DNA of 7,680 nucleotides. Origin: a bacterium (lineage in GTDB: Bacteria > UBA9089 > CG2-30-40-21 > SBAY01). The notes beneath the pieces were generated by a model. It saw only the letters and a list, made by a program, of their open reading frames with translations. It was not told where the DNA came from and did no database searches. Below are positions 1 through 7,528 of the stretch, piece after piece. A program made the translations under genes and the position numbers. Where the stretch lies: NCBI GenBank assembly GCA_040757115.1, contig JBFLYA010000178.1, positions 1 through 7,680 on the forward strand, in the 5' to 3' direction. Each line of letters starts with the position of its first letter. Position 1 is the stretch's first letter.

Positions 1-8
1 TGCATTTT

Positions 9-49
9 GATATTTATATTTGATATTTAATATTTGATATTTGATATTT
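9..49. repeat. AT-rich heptamer tandem repeat
   Basis: GATATTT occurs at 9-15, 22-28, 36-42 and 43-49, with the variants ATATTT (16-21) and AATATTT (29-35) between. This gives six consecutive units of about seven bases. The stretch from 50 to about 125 shows nothing I can identify. Confidence 0.75.
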
Positions 50-125
50 ATTTGTTGTCTCCCTCAAATCCTATTTTGCAGAACCCTATACACTATTTTA
101 ACCTTTATGCTAGATTAAGACACCA

Positions 126-435
126 CCTCTCTGTGTCTGTGCGGTGAACGGTTACCTGAATTTTTCCTACCTGTGCGGTTAAATGTAAAATGGATAATGT
201 AAAATGAGAAATGTAAAATGTATAACTGAAAGGTAATGAGTCTTGCGAAGTACTAAAATTTCCCATTTTTCATTTCCTATTTTACATTTTACATTTATTT
301 TTCCTTTGCGTCTCTGCGATGAATTAGTCTAATCGCACAGGTGGGGATTTTTCCGTGTTTCATCCGTGTTCATCTGTGGCTGAATAGTTACGATTTGGTT
401 TATAATTCTTCGTGTTCTTCGTGGTGAATAGTTAC
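126..435 (+). repeat. Four dispersed variants of a short GTG/TTC motif, three ending in GTTAC
   Basis: Copies lie at 126-155, 303-329, 348-391 and 406-435. The copies ending at 391 and 435 share tgaatagttac exactly, and the one ending at 155 has tgaacggttac. Upstream of that suffix they share GTG(T)TC..C(T)GTGG-type wording. The 303-329 copy (cctttgcgtctctgcga) lacks the GTTAC end. I recall similar short phrases in intergenic DNA of several environmental bacteria, but that is memory, not a search. Function unknown. Confidence 0.55.
180..297. repeat. Foldback element with 14-bp periodic left arm
   Basis: The left arm has aatgtaaaatg three times at an exact 14-base period (182-192, 196-206, 210-220). 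The right arm holds the reverse complement cattttacatt (285-295), an overlapping partial copy (279-288), and further matches back to about 262. The centre (221-260) is unique sequence. The long inverted repeat lies downstream of the giant gene's stop and could form a 3' hairpin, though no T run makes it a standard terminator. Confidence 0.72.
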
Positions 436-438
436 CCG

Positions 439-3400
439 TTATTTAATAATCCCCAGCTTGCCAATTGCCTTCTGTCCCTGCTCGTTCTTAATCAGGTAGA
501 TATAGACACCTGAGGCAACCTCGCGTGGATTTGTCCAGCCCTCTTCATCTGTGCCATTGTTATGCTCTATCTCCTTGACTAATTCACCCACGATGTTGAA
601 TACCTTAATCGTGCATTGAGCGGTTAATCGCTTGAAATGTAATTGTTGTCCCCTTGAGGCATAGCAGGGGTTGGGATAGACGAACACCCCGGTTAAGTCG
701 CTGGCAGCGGTTATCTTTGATTTGCCTGCGGGGGCAATGTATGACAGATGAGTGATTGTTCCGTAGATGATATTTGCATCTATATCTATATTTGAGTCAG
801 CTACCAATTCCCAGATATTACCATCTGATGATAGATACAACATTAGAGTTCTCTCATCTATATTCCCTAAAACCGCCTCGTCATAGTTAAACATTATCTG
901 CACAGGATTGGTCAGTGTGCCAGTAACCTTATCCCCTGAAGTACCGTAGGCATTTAGTTCCATGCCAATACCGATATTGTGTGGTAGGTGAGCAAGTTGT
1001 CCTGCTTCAAGTTTTATAGGTGGTAATACATAAATAAGGTCTGTCCCAGTACCATATCTTACTGTAGCAGTCCCCCATGTTGCTGTCAAGGTACCTGCCC
1101 AGGTCTTAGCCAGGTCCACAGGATAGCCAACTACCATCCTGACAGAAGCTATATTGGTTCCATAGGTAGCGCTTATTGTGCCAAGTCCAGGCATAGTGGC
1201 ATAAAAGACAGTGCTTGAGCCGTGGGTAAAGAATAACCTACCAATATCTCCTAAAACTTCCCATCTACCCTCGCCATAATCAATCAGGTTATTGTTTATA
1301 TCATAGAATTTTAAAGATAAGGTGTGGGTGCTGCCCAGAGGAACACTCATACCAGTAATCTTCTGATTTAGGATACTTTCTATCTGAATATAATCATATT
1401 CGGGCATGACAATATTAACAACCTCATCAGTAAAACTATTTACAACCCCATCATTTACACTCAATATAAATGTATAGGTTCCAGGAAGTTTGGGTGTAAA
1501 GGTGGGAGTGGCTGTGGCTGAATCAGACAACAAGGATTTTTGAGGATTGCTATCTGCCTCTGTCCAACTGTAAGTAAGTTGGTCTTCATCCGGGTCAAAG
1601 CTTTTGCTACCATCAAGAGATACTATTTCATTGGCATAAGCATATCTATCAACTCCAGCATTGGCTATTGGCTGGCGATTTGTCCAGCAGACAATTGGAT
1701 TTGTAGGGGTAATCTCTGCAACACTGGGAAAATAGACTGTAGCAAAGTTGACTATCTCTGCACCTGCTGGTAGATTACTTTTTGCATTAACTGTAAAGGT
1801 AGAATAGCCGCCTTCTTTAGGACCTACTTCGCCAACATACCAGGTAATACATCTTGTCTTAGAATTATAACTTGCAACAGGGGATACCTGGGAACCATCC
1901 TTTGTGCTAAACATCTCCTTTACCTGGAGGGTAGTTTCATCCAAATCTTCATCTAAAATATCAGTAACATAAACACCATAAGCAATCCCTTCTCCTTCAT
2001 TTTCATATTCAACCTTATAGGTTAGTTCTTGACCGGCTAAGATCTTTCCTTCTTGACCATACTTGGCATTAGGGTCGTGGGGAACATCAACCTGAGTTTG
2101 ACAACCACTTCTGCTACTATCTTTAGCACTAAGATAGTCGCTCATAGCAGAGTCCAAATCTTTCCTGTGGTGAGTGTCCTGCATAATCAGTAAGTTAAGC
2201 CGGCTCTCATAAATATTCCCTCCCAGCGCATTTCTAGCAGAATCTATTGCTTCGCTATAAGTGTCTCCCATTATTTCTGTCTGACTTGCTGCAGCACTTA
2301 GAACACTTGATAATTCTATGACACTGTTTGAATTTGACAGCTCCTTATAGCTCTCGGAGCTTAAATAATTATTGTCATATAAAAAGTCTAAGAAATTCTG
2401 GCCCTCCTTATAGTCATCGTATGCGTCTTGAAGATGCTTCACCTGCCTCATAACCTCCCGCGCGATCCACGTGATAACAATAATCCCCACAATCACCGTA
2501 AACAAACCAACGCCTTTTATCTCAGCATTATCATTATCATTATTTTGTAATAACACCCCTCTGTTATTACCCTCACTACCTCGTAGCTTCTTCATATATT
2601 TCTCTATTGGAAGCTCAAACCTGATTTCAAATCCATCTTGAGTTTCTAAATACTCAAGGCAATCAAGAGAAAGCTCTTCTTGCTCAGGGGTTGTAGTTAC
2701 CGTAGCCTCTGAATAGAGAGTGCCACTGCCGGCCTGACCAGATACATCCATCTTTACCTTCATACGGTTTTCGGTATCTTCAATAACCTGATAGCTTACC
2801 TCTGCAGGGTCAATGGCAGGCTTTTCTATGAGATATGCCATATTATGAATAATGGTACGGGGGGGTATCCCAAAAACAACTTTACACATTGTAGTAAGGT
2901 ATATTATGGTGTGAGGAGGGATTTTTTCTATATTCCAAATTACATTATGTAGCCCATAGTCGTATCTACCGTTACCTGTATTTGACCTATATTCTACATA
3001 AGGTGAGAGTTTTTGGACTATCTTCACATTTTCAGCCTGCTTGGTACCCCTATTTCTGCACATAATTACATATTCTAAGGGACTGCCAGGACTAACAACC
3101 CCTTTTGGTCCCCAGGTGGTTATTTCTAACCTTGGGTGTGGCGGAAGATTCAAATCAACCCTTCCTATGGTAAGAGAAAGCCCCTTATCCTTCTCCAGCA
3201 GACCATACGCTATGCCCTCTAAGGGGCTTGTAAAGAGACCATTTAGATTAAATATACCAGGCGAAACCTTTTTAGCGTAAGTATAACCCTCTCCTTTGCC
3301 TATCTTTGAGGTATACGAAATTATGGAAAAGCCTTTGTTATAATATGGATTTTCTATTGTATTAATCGTCACATTGCTCAGCCCAAGGCTTAAATCTTCG

Positions 3401-6400
3401 TTATAGTCTCCTGTAGTGGTAACCTCTATAAATTTCTCTAAAATATGAAGGCCTACATCAGAGAATTTGGTAGTTGGTCCCTGATACTGAATCTCTCCGG
3501 TTGTGGTAAATGTTGATGAAACTATATCACTATCACCTATTTGACGAACCTTCCAGACTGCAAAATATTTATTATAGATATTACTATCTGAAACAGCCTC
3601 AGAAAGAAACCCTTCTACAAAACCTATAATTTCTCCAGAAAGTGCACCTTTTAGATAAATCCGCTTATCTTCAGGGTCAAAAAGAACAAAGCCTTCCTGA
3701 TTGCCTACATATGTGTCTTCATTCAAGGTTATATTAAACCTGGCTTTATAAAAGCCCTGGTTAGCAAAGGCACCACTTTTTATGGAGACAAATTCAATAT
3801 CGGTCAGATTTAGATTACCCTGAAAGTCTCCTTGAATCAAACCATTATTTAGAACAGCCTTTTCTACCCATACTTCTGCTGTTGAGGAACCTTCTTCTGA
3901 AAATTTCTCTTCAGTAAACTCAAGCTGGTATTCATAGGCACCCATATCTACAATCCCACCTACTATCCGGGGATTGCCATCCTTATCTGTTGTTGGAATA
4001 TCCTGTGCTGAGTTTGTGCCTCTGTTTATGCAAGGTGAGACAACTTTAAGGTGAAAGTCACCACCATTAGAATCAACAAAGAGTGGATTCAAAGAAATAT
4101 TACCCGCACAATCAGCAGTATTATTGAGCCAATTAACATCTCTGACTGTGTCGTTCTCAAGATAATCCCCTGATATATTCTCGAAGAAGCAGTTGTGATT
4201 CACTGGAGGATTTAGATTAGTTACCTGAATACCGTATTGAAAATGACCTATAATGATATTATTTGCTATCCTTGGTGAAGAATTAGAATCACAATAGATA
4301 CCACTTGAATTGTCTACAATGGTGTTGTTGGTGATGGCTGGGGAGGAGAAGTAGCAGTAGATGCCATATTCGCGGTTGTCAGTGATGATGTTGCCTGAAA
4401 TGGGTGGATGGCTGGTAGCAAGATGGATGCCATGACCATTGCTGTTTTTTATAATAGAATTCAGGATATTTGGCGAGGAATTATCACAGCAGATATTACC
4501 CATACTCCCATCACCACCACCATACTCTATCAGGCAATGGTTGATGGTGCCTGTGCCTGCCTTATTAAAGCAGATCCAATTCCAGTAGCTACCCTTAGCC
4601 CTGGTGAAGGTGATCGTGCCTGCACTGCCATCTGCTATCAGGATGCCTGACTCTGACTCTGCAAAGCCACCTATTGTCAATTGTCTGCTATTATCAAGTC
4701 TCACCTCTACCCCTGGCTCAATGGTTAAGCAGGGTGTGCCTGCTCCTTCGACATAGACATCGTCGATAATGACATAGGGAACACCCTGGTTTGTCCAGCT
4801 GCCTGAGGTATTTATTGTATCACCAAACACCTCAATGGCATTTGGGGTATTGTTGGAAAAGGTATTAGAGACTACCTTCCTTACCGAGTTTGCATATATC
4901 CTTATGGGATAGTTGTTATTGTTGGTAAAGGTATTGTCGGAAATATCTGGTGAGGAAGAAGTGCCAGAGCAATAGATGCCATAGGTATCATTCGCCAATA
5001 TTGTGTTATTGGTGATATTTGGCGAGGCATAGTAGCAACAGATGCCATTATTGCTACTGCTTCCAATGGTGCAATTTGTAATAATTGGTGAGGCAGAATA
5101 ACAAGAGATGTTGCCATCGCCACCATATTCAATCAAACAATTGTTTAAGATGCTTGAATCCTCTGCTTTATCATAAAAACAGATGCCATACCAATAACCC
5201 TTGGTTGTCGTTCCATTAGCAGTAAAGGTTACATTATTGGCAATGAGCTTGCCAAAATCATTGGCAGGATTCCCTCCAATGTATAAGCCTTTGTATTGGT
5301 CAAACTTAACCACAACCCCTGGCTCAATGGTTAGGGTTGGTGTGCTTGGTCCTTGGACATAGACATCGCCGGTACCGGTAATTACATAGGGAACATTTTG
5401 GTTTGTCCAGGTGCCTGAGGTATTTATTGTTTCAGCAAGCACCTCAATGGCATTTGGGGTATTGTTGGAAAAGGTATTAGAGACTACCTTCCTTACCGAG
5501 TTTGCATATATCCTTATGGGATAGTTGTTATTGTTGGTAAAGGTATTGTTGGAAATATCCGGGGAGGAAGAAGCGTCGTAGCAATAGATGCCATAATTGC
5601 TGCTGCTTCCAATAGTGCAATTTGTAATAATTGGCGAGGCAGAATCACAATAGATGTTGCCAATACCACCATAGCCACCATATTCAATCAAGCAATTGTT
5701 TAGGGTACTTGAATCCTCTGCTTTATCATAAAAACAGATGCCATCCCAATAACCCTTGGTTGTCGTTCCATTAGCAGTAAAGGTTGCACTATTAGCAATG
5801 AGCTTGCCAAATTCATTGGCATAATTCCCTCCAATCTCTAAGTTCGTGTATTGATTAAACTTAACCACAACCCCTGGCTCAATGGTTAGGGTTGGTGTGG
5901 CTGCTCCTTTGACATAGACATCGCCGGTAATGATATATGGAACACCCTGGTCTGTCCAGGTGCCTGAGGTATTTATTGTATCAGAAAGCACCTCAATGGC
6001 ATTTGGGTTGTTGTTGGAAAAGGTGTTATTGACTACCTTCCTTACCGAGTTTGCCCCTATCCTTATGGGATAGTTGTTATTGTTGGTAAAGGTATTGTCG
6101 GAAATATCGGGAGATGAGTCAGCATTGTAGCAATAGATGCCATAGGTATCATTCGCCAATATGGTGTTGTCGGTGATATTTGGCGAGGAGTTGACGCAAT
6201 AGATGCCATTATTGCTACTGCTTCCAATCGTGCAATTTGTAATAATTGGTGAGGCAGAATCACAATAGATGTTGCCAAGATTACCATAGCCACCATATTC
6301 AATCAAACAATTGTTTAAGATGCTTGAATCCTCTGCTTTATCATAAAAACAGATGCCATCCCAATAACCCTTGGTTGTCGTTCCATTAGCAGTAAAGGTT

Positions 6401-7290
6401 GCACTATTAGCAATGAGCTTGCCAAATTCATTGGCATAATTCCCTCCAATCTCTAAGTTCGTGTATTGATTAAACTTAACCACAACCCCTGGCTCAATGG
6501 TTAGGGTTGGTGTGGCTGCTCCTTTGACATAGACATCGCCGGTAATGATATATGGAACACCCTGGTCTGTCCAGGTGCCTGAGGTATTTATTGTATCAGA
6601 AAGCACCTCAATGGCATTTGGGTTGTTGTTGGAAAAGGTGTTATTGACTACCTTCCTTACCGAGTTTGCCCCTATCCTTATGGGATAGTTGTTATTGTTG
6701 GTAAAGGTATTGTCGGAAATATCGGGAGATGAGTCAGCATTGTAGCAATAGATGCCATAGGTATCATTCGCCAATATGGTGTTGTCGGTGATATTTGGCG
6801 AGGAGTTGACGCAATAGATGCCATTATTGCTACTGCTTCCAATCGTGCAATTTGTAATAATTGGTGAGGCAGAATCACAATAGATGTTGCCAAGATTACC
6901 ATAGCCACCATATTCAATCAAACAATTGTTTAAGATGCTTGAATCCTCTGCTTTATCATAAAAACAGATGCCATTCCAATAGCCTTTGCTTGGTGTTCCT
7001 TGATTAGAGGTAAAGGTTGCATTATTGGCAATGATCTTGCCAAAGTTATTATATCCAATGTATAAGCCTACTATGTATTGGTCAAACTTAACTATAACCC
7101 CTGGCTCAATGGTTAGGGTTGGTGTGTTTGACCCTTGGACATAGACATCGCCGGTAACGATGTAAGGGCTTCCTGCCAAAGTCCAGGTTGCACTCTCAGA
7201 GATAACCCCTGATACATCTGTGCCATAAGCCATCTGGCTTATACTTCCCAAAACCATTCCCAAAACTACCACACTAAAGATTTTCTTCAT
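439..7290 (-). CDS. Giant secreted right-handed beta-helix repeat protein with DUF11, PKD and type IX-like C-terminal domains
   Basis: A single open frame of 2283 codons starts at ATG 7288-7290 and ends at TAA 439-441. The start is supported by GGAGGT eight bases upstream and by an N-terminal signal peptide. Residues 33-1056 are beta-helix coils with repeated [12 protein letters not shown] headers, GIYC strands and SPNITDN-type asparagine turns. After these come an anchor-Q-like segment (1068-1121), an unnamed beta-rich region (1123-1385), a DUF11-like domain (1388-1495), a hydrophobic helix (1593-1610), a helical stretch (1611-1730), a DPNAK-headed DUF11/DUF7619-like domain (1739-1871), PKD (1873-1961), an Ig-like region and a YPNP C-terminal domain (2201-2283). 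By family knowledge such proteins are exported surface or secreted adhesins or glycan binders; the exact ligand is unknown. No lyase catalytic motif or LPXTG was seen. The internal hydrophobic helix and the exactly duplicated module are odd. It stands alone: no neighbouring long gene lies in the window. Confidence 0.97.
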   Translation of the reverse strand: MKKIFSVVVLGMVLGSISQMAYGTDVSGVISESATWTLAGSPYIVTGDVYVQGSNTPTLTIEPGVIVKFDQYIVGLYIGYNNFGKIIANNATFTSNQGTPSKGYWNGICFYDKAEDSSILNNCLIEYGGYGNLGNIYCDSASPIITNCTIGSSSNNGIYCVNSSPNITDNTILANDTYGIYCYNADSSPDISDNTFTNNNNYPIRIGANSVRKVVNNTFSNNNPNAIEVLSDTINTSGTWTDQGVPYIITGDVYVKGAATPTLTIEPGVVVKFNQYTNLEIGGNYANEFGKLIANSATFTANGTTTKGYWDGICFYDKAEDSSILNNCLIEYGGYGNLGNIYCDSASPIITNCTIGSSSNNGIYCVNSSPNITDNTILANDTYGIYCYNADSSPDISDNTFTNNNNYPIRIGANSVRKVVNNTFSNNNPNAIEVLSDTINTSGTWTDQGVPYIITGDVYVKGAATPTLTIEPGVVVKFNQYTNLEIGGNYANEFGKLIANSATFTANGTTTKGYWDGICFYDKAEDSSTLNNCLIEYGGYGGIGNIYCDSASPIITNCTIGSSSNYGIYCYDASSSPDISNNTFTNNNNYPIRIYANSVRKVVSNTFSNNTPNAIEVLAETINTSGTWTNQNVPYVITGTGDVYVQGPSTPTLTIEPGVVVKFDQYKGLYIGGNPANDFGKLIANNVTFTANGTTTKGYWYGICFYDKAEDSSILNNCLIEYGGDGNISCYSASPIITNCTIGSSSNNGICCYYASPNITNNTILANDTYGIYCSGTSSSPDISDNTFTNNNNYPIRIYANSVRKVVSNTFSNNTPNAIEVFGDTINTSGSWTNQGVPYVIIDDVYVEGAGTPCLTIEPGVEVRLDNSRQLTIGGFAESESGILIADGSAGTITFTRAKGSYWNWICFNKAGTGTINHCLIEYGGGDGSMGNICCDNSSPNILNSIIKNSNGHGIHLATSHPPISGNIITDNREYGIYCYFSSPAITNNTIVDNSSGIYCDSNSSPRIANNIIIGHFQYGIQVTNLNPPVNHNCFFENISGDYLENDTVRDVNWLNNTADCAGNISLNPLFVDSNGGDFHLKVVSPCINRGTNSAQDIPTTDKDGNPRIVGGIVDMGAYEYQLEFTEEKFSEEGSSTAEVWVEKAVLNNGLIQGDFQGNLNLTDIEFVSIKSGAFANQGFYKARFNITLNEDTYVGNQEGFVLFDPEDKRIYLKGALSGEIIGFVEGFLSEAVSDSNIYNKYFAVWKVRQIGDSDIVSSTFTTTGEIQYQGPTTKFSDVGLHILEKFIEVTTTGDYNEDLSLGLSNVTINTIENPYYNKGFSIISYTSKIGKGEGYTYAKKVSPGIFNLNGLFTSPLEGIAYGLLEKDKGLSLTIGRVDLNLPPHPRLEITTWGPKGVVSPGSPLEYVIMCRNRGTKQAENVKIVQKLSPYVEYRSNTGNGRYDYGLHNVIWNIEKIPPHTIIYLTTMCKVVFGIPPRTIIHNMAYLIEKPAIDPAEVSYQVIEDTENRMKVKMDVSGQAGSGTLYSEATVTTTPEQEELSLDCLEYLETQDGFEIRFELPIEKYMKKLRGSEGNNRGVLLQNNDNDNAEIKGVGLFTVIVGIIVITWIAREVMRQVKHLQDAYDDYKEGQNFLDFLYDNNYLSSESYKELSNSNSVIELSSVLSAAASQTEIMGDTYSEAIDSARNALGGNIYESRLNLLIMQDTHHRKDLDSAMSDYLSAKDSSRSGCQTQVDVPHDPNAKYGQEGKILAGQELTYKVEYENEGEGIAYGVYVTDILDEDLDETTLQVKEMFSTKDGSQVSPVASYNSKTRCITWYVGEVGPKEGGYSTFTVNAKSNLPAGAEIVNFATVYFPSVAEITPTNPIVCWTNRQPIANAGVDRYAYANEIVSLDGSKSFDPDEDQLTYSWTEADSNPQKSLLSDSATATPTFTPKLPGTYTFILSVNDGVVNSFTDEVVNIVMPEYDYIQIESILNQKITGMSVPLGSTHTLSLKFYDINNNLIDYGEGRWEVLGDIGRLFFTHGSSTVFYATMPGLGTISATYGTNIASVRMVVGYPVDLAKTWAGTLTATWGTATVRYGTGTDLIYVLPPIKLEAGQLAHLPHNIGIGMELNAYGTSGDKVTGTLTNPVQIMFNYDEAVLGNIDERTLMLYLSSDGNIWELVADSNIDIDANIIYGTITHLSYIAPAGKSKITAASDLTGVFVYPNPCYASRGQQLHFKRLTAQCTIKVFNIVGELVKEIEHNNGTDEEGWTNPREVASGVYIYLIKNEQGQKAIGKLGIIK
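442..690 (-). other. C-terminal type IX-like sorting / FlgD-Ig domain (residues 2201-2283)
   Basis: The end of the protein has VYPNPCY, then [17 protein letters not shown], then [12 protein letters not shown] and a final AIGKLGIIK. This is the YPNP ... v.i.ni.GelV ... asGvYiY ... k.gkl.iik layout of the type A C-terminal sorting domain used by type IX secretion, which is also close to FlgD-Ig. The usual W-D-G is replaced by GWTNP. It predicts export across the outer membrane and surface attachment or release, provided the host has that system, which cannot be judged here. Confidence 0.82.
1126..1395 (-). other. Ig-like (bacterial Big-type) region (residues 1966-2055)
   Basis: The pattern [27 protein letters not shown] is given here as [16 protein letters not shown] and [11 protein letters not shown]. 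It is followed by [19 protein letters not shown] and SVRMVVG. It resembles invasin/Big2-like folds in which a variable-property header is followed by W...G and G.isA.yG strands. Family assignment is approximate. Confidence 0.55.
1408..1674 (-). other. PKD domain (residues 1873-1961)
   Basis: Hallmarks in order: [50 protein letters not shown], then NDG and DEVVNIV. These are the Ig-like PKD signatures (LDGS.S.DPD.D.L.Y.W and PG.Y.F.L.V.DG). PKD domains in extracellular proteins commonly mediate protein-carbohydrate or protein-protein contacts, or act as spacers. Confidence 0.93.
1678..2076 (-). other. DPNAK-headed DUF11/DUF7619-like domain (residues 1739-1871)
   Basis: It opens with DPNAKYG, continues [20 protein letters not shown] and [14 protein letters not shown], has [14 protein letters not shown], and ends [11 protein letters not shown]...ITPTN. 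This matches the 'DPN.K ... L.Y.v.fqN.G...A..V.v.D.Ld ... I.N.A.v.F......TN' layout of DUF11/DUF7619-type Ig-like domains near the C-terminus of secreted proteins. Confidence 0.8.
2101..2460 (-). other. Polar helical stretch after the hydrophobic segment (residues 1611-1730)
   Basis: The region is rich in Ala, Ser, Asp, Glu, Lys and Leu with few beta-type patterns ([51 protein letters not shown]). It reads as alpha-helical, possibly a helical hairpin or short coiled coil. It differs sharply from the beta-rich sequence on both sides, which suggests an inserted unit together with the hydrophobic helix. No family was recognised. Confidence 0.5.
2461..2514 (-). other. Internal hydrophobic helix, likely transmembrane (residues 1593-1610)
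   Basis: [18 protein letters not shown] is 18 uncharged, strongly hydrophobic residues, followed at once by REVMRQVKH with net positive charge. It is preceded by a polar Asn/Asp-rich linker. The composition fits a membrane-spanning helix. It is unexpected in the middle of a protein whose remaining domains all look extracytoplasmic. A buried hydrophobic helix of a soluble domain is the alternative. Confidence 0.65.
2806..3129 (-). other. DUF11-like domain, first copy (residues 1388-1495)
   Basis: The stretch contains [32 protein letters not shown], split here as [17 protein letters not shown] and [13 protein letters not shown], then [11 protein letters not shown] and an IHNMAYL end. This is the usual 'Y.i...N.G...a.nV.v.D.lp...W.ig.l.pg...n.a' pattern of DUF11 Ig-like repeats found in large surface proteins. 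It is probably a stalk or spacer domain. Confidence 0.75.
3136..3924 (-). other. Unnamed beta-rich region (residues 1123-1385)
   Basis: About 260 residues between the beta-helix and the first DUF11-like domain. Visible patterns are alternating Gly/hydrophobic strands ([27 protein letters not shown]) and [21 protein letters not shown] followed by [17 protein letters not shown]. The Gly-x-hydrophobic alternation suggests beta sheet with a weak internal repeat. I cannot assign a family name. Confidence 0.6.
3928..4089 (-). other. Choice-of-anchor Q-like segment (residues 1068-1121)
   Basis: The sequence runs [14 protein letters not shown], then SPCINRGT, then [11 protein letters not shown] and VDMGAYEY. 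This order (NPxF, GDFHL, SPxINxGT, DGxPR, DxGAYEY) is the signature that commonly closes right-handed beta-helix domains in secreted bacterial proteins. It marks the C-terminal end of the helix here. Confidence 0.85.
5581..5594 (-). repeat. Recombination scar: one 22-codon coil deleted in module 3
   Basis: Modules 1, 2 and 4 carry two copies of the 14-mer gcaatagatgccat (one base different in the second copy of module 4) spaced 66 bases apart, for example at 6130-6143 and 6196-6209. Module 3 has a single copy at 5581-5594. Its left flank matches the second coil (YDASSSPD) and its right flank the first coil (GSSSN). The protein lacks exactly 22 residues here. This is what an in-frame deletion between short direct repeats leaves behind. 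Confidence 0.8.
5708..6974. repeat. Perfect 615-bp tandem duplication (652 identical bases, 37-base overlap)
   Basis: Comparison by eye shows 5708..6359 identical to 6323..6974 at an offset of 615 bases. Identity breaks at 5707/6322 on one side and 6360/6975 on the other. The offset is 3 x 205, so the frame is kept, and residues 107-323 equal residues 312-528. The 37 bases shared at the junctions occur at 5708-5744, 6323-6359 and 6938-6974. Identity extends to synonymous positions, so the event is recent or the copies are being homogenised. Confidence 0.95.
7222..7290 (-). other. Signal peptide (residues 1-23)
   Basis: The N-terminus is MKK followed by a hydrophobic core ([13 protein letters not shown]) and an A-Y-G site ahead of TDVSG. 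This is the n-, h- and c-region pattern of a Sec signal peptidase I substrate. There is no lipobox cysteine at the cleavage point, so it does not look like a lipoprotein. The predicted cut follows residue 23. Confidence 0.9.
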
Positions 7291-7298
7291 CTTTTTTT

Positions 7299-7304
7299 AC
7301 CTCC
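7299..7304 (-). promoter_or_regulatory. Ribosome binding site of the giant gene
   Basis: On the minus strand GGAGGT lies eight bases before the ATG at 7288-7290, separated by a poly-A spacer. This is a near-perfect Shine-Dalgarno at good spacing. It fixes the start and indicates strong initiation. Confidence 0.93.
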
Positions 7305-7319
7305 ATTTTCAAAACACGA

Positions 7320-7450
7320 ATAATATTTCTCGCAAAGACGCAAAGGTTACAATATTTTTGACAGGATGAACAAGATTAACGAGATTTTCATCTTGTAACT
7401 CCTGTAACTACCTTACCTTGCGTCATTAGCGCCTTTGCGAGAGAATTTAC
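7320..7450. repeat. Nested foldback (inverted-repeat) element upstream of the gene
   Basis: The inner arms 7361-7376 and 7390-7405 are complementary at 13 of 16 positions around a 13-base loop. The outer arms include tctcgcaaag (7328-7337) against ctttgcgaga (7433-7442), perfect over 10 bases. They also include acgcaaagg (7338-7346) against ccttgcgt (7415-7422), with about nine extra bases in the right arm. The whole could form a cruciform or a long RNA hairpin in the leader, ending about 15 bases before the ribosome binding site. It resembles short nonautonomous intergenic repeats. No transposase is present. Confidence 0.75.
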
Positions 7451-7457
7451 CAAAGAC

Positions 7458-7490
7458 AAAAAAAGCACAGTCCAATTAATTACTGTGCTT
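7458..7490 (-). terminator. Intrinsic terminator, leftward transcription
   Basis: aagcacagt (7463-7471) and actgtgctt (7482-7490) form a perfect 9-bp stem with a 10-base loop. Read on the minus strand the stem is followed by seven T (7464-7458). The plus-strand side lacks a T run, so it acts leftward. It lies about 170 bases before the giant gene's start and behind the possible leader ORF, not behind a visible long gene. Confidence 0.78.
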
Positions 7491-7492
7491 AT

Positions 7493-7528
7493 ATTCTCCT
7501 AACTCTATGTCCTGCAACAGGTTAGAAT
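7493..7528 (-). promoter_or_regulatory. Hairpin between possible leader ORF and terminator
   Basis: cctg/cagg (7511-7514 and 7518-7521) form a small inner stem, and the flanking attct...taac (7493-7503) pairs with gttagaat (7521-7528) apart from a small bulge. The structure overlaps the leader ORF stop and directly precedes the terminator, so translation could influence it. Stability was not calculated. Confidence 0.35.

Larger units (their letters stand above)
4123..7194 (-). other. Right-handed parallel beta-helix region (residues 33-1056)
   Basis: About 1020 residues of short strands and turns typical of PbH1/NosD/pectate-lyase-like folds. Each module opens with W-T...PYxITGDVYV and [12 protein letters not shown], continues with [16 protein letters not shown] and NNCLIEYGG, then runs through coils of about 22 residues. 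Asn at the turn (SPNITDN, SPDISDN, NNTFSNN) matches the asparagine ladders known in this fold. Cys recurs at the same coil position (GIYC). No conserved catalytic Asp/Arg/Lys set was recognised, so binding or structure seems likelier than lyase activity. The fold call is strong; the function is not determined. Confidence 0.92.
4807..7194 (-). repeat. Four tandem beta-helix modules of about 205 codons, followed by a fifth diverged one
   Basis: The recurring SGTWT-like header places module 1 at 6583-7194 (residues 33-236), module 2 at 5968-6582 (237-441), module 3 at 5419-5967 (442-624) and module 4 at 4807-5418 (625-828). A fifth, diverged module begins at 4806 and runs to about 4123. Header Trp residues lie at 36, 240, 445, 628 and 832, giving periods of 204, 205, 183 and 204. 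The short module 3 lacks one 22-residue coil. Modules 1 and 2 are nearly identical, 3 and 4 carry scattered substitutions, and 5 keeps the header but diverges in its coils. This gradient suggests amplification toward the N-terminus. Confidence 0.93.

Noticed and set aside
1540-4650. Plus-strand open frames at 1540-1773, 3041-3280 and 4408-4650
   Set aside because: They are antisense to confidently coding sequence, have no family resemblance, and are the length expected by chance.
4902-6917. Three minus-strand open frames of 76-79 codons inside the modules (4902-5132, 6063-6302, 6678-6917)
   Set aside because: They lie in another frame of the same repeated DNA. They recur only because the modules repeat, have low-complexity content and no ribosome binding sites of note.
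4807-7194. CRISPR-like regular repetition
   Set aside because: The repeats are coding, in frame and 66 or about 615 bases in period, with no unique spacers between constant short repeats.
4123-7194. Pectate lyase, polygalacturonase or other enzyme activity for the beta-helix
   Set aside because: Only fold-level signatures are visible; no catalytic or calcium-binding motif of those families could be picked out.
4123-7194. Abundant N-x-S/T sequons as glycosylation sites
   Set aside because: They are explained by asparagine-ladder turns of the beta-helix ([15 protein letters not shown]); nothing indicates an N-glycosylation system.
7320-7325. TATTAT on the minus strand as a -10 box close to the start codon
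   Set aside because: No acceptable -35 hexamer lies 15-19 bases upstream, and the position falls in the foldback arm.
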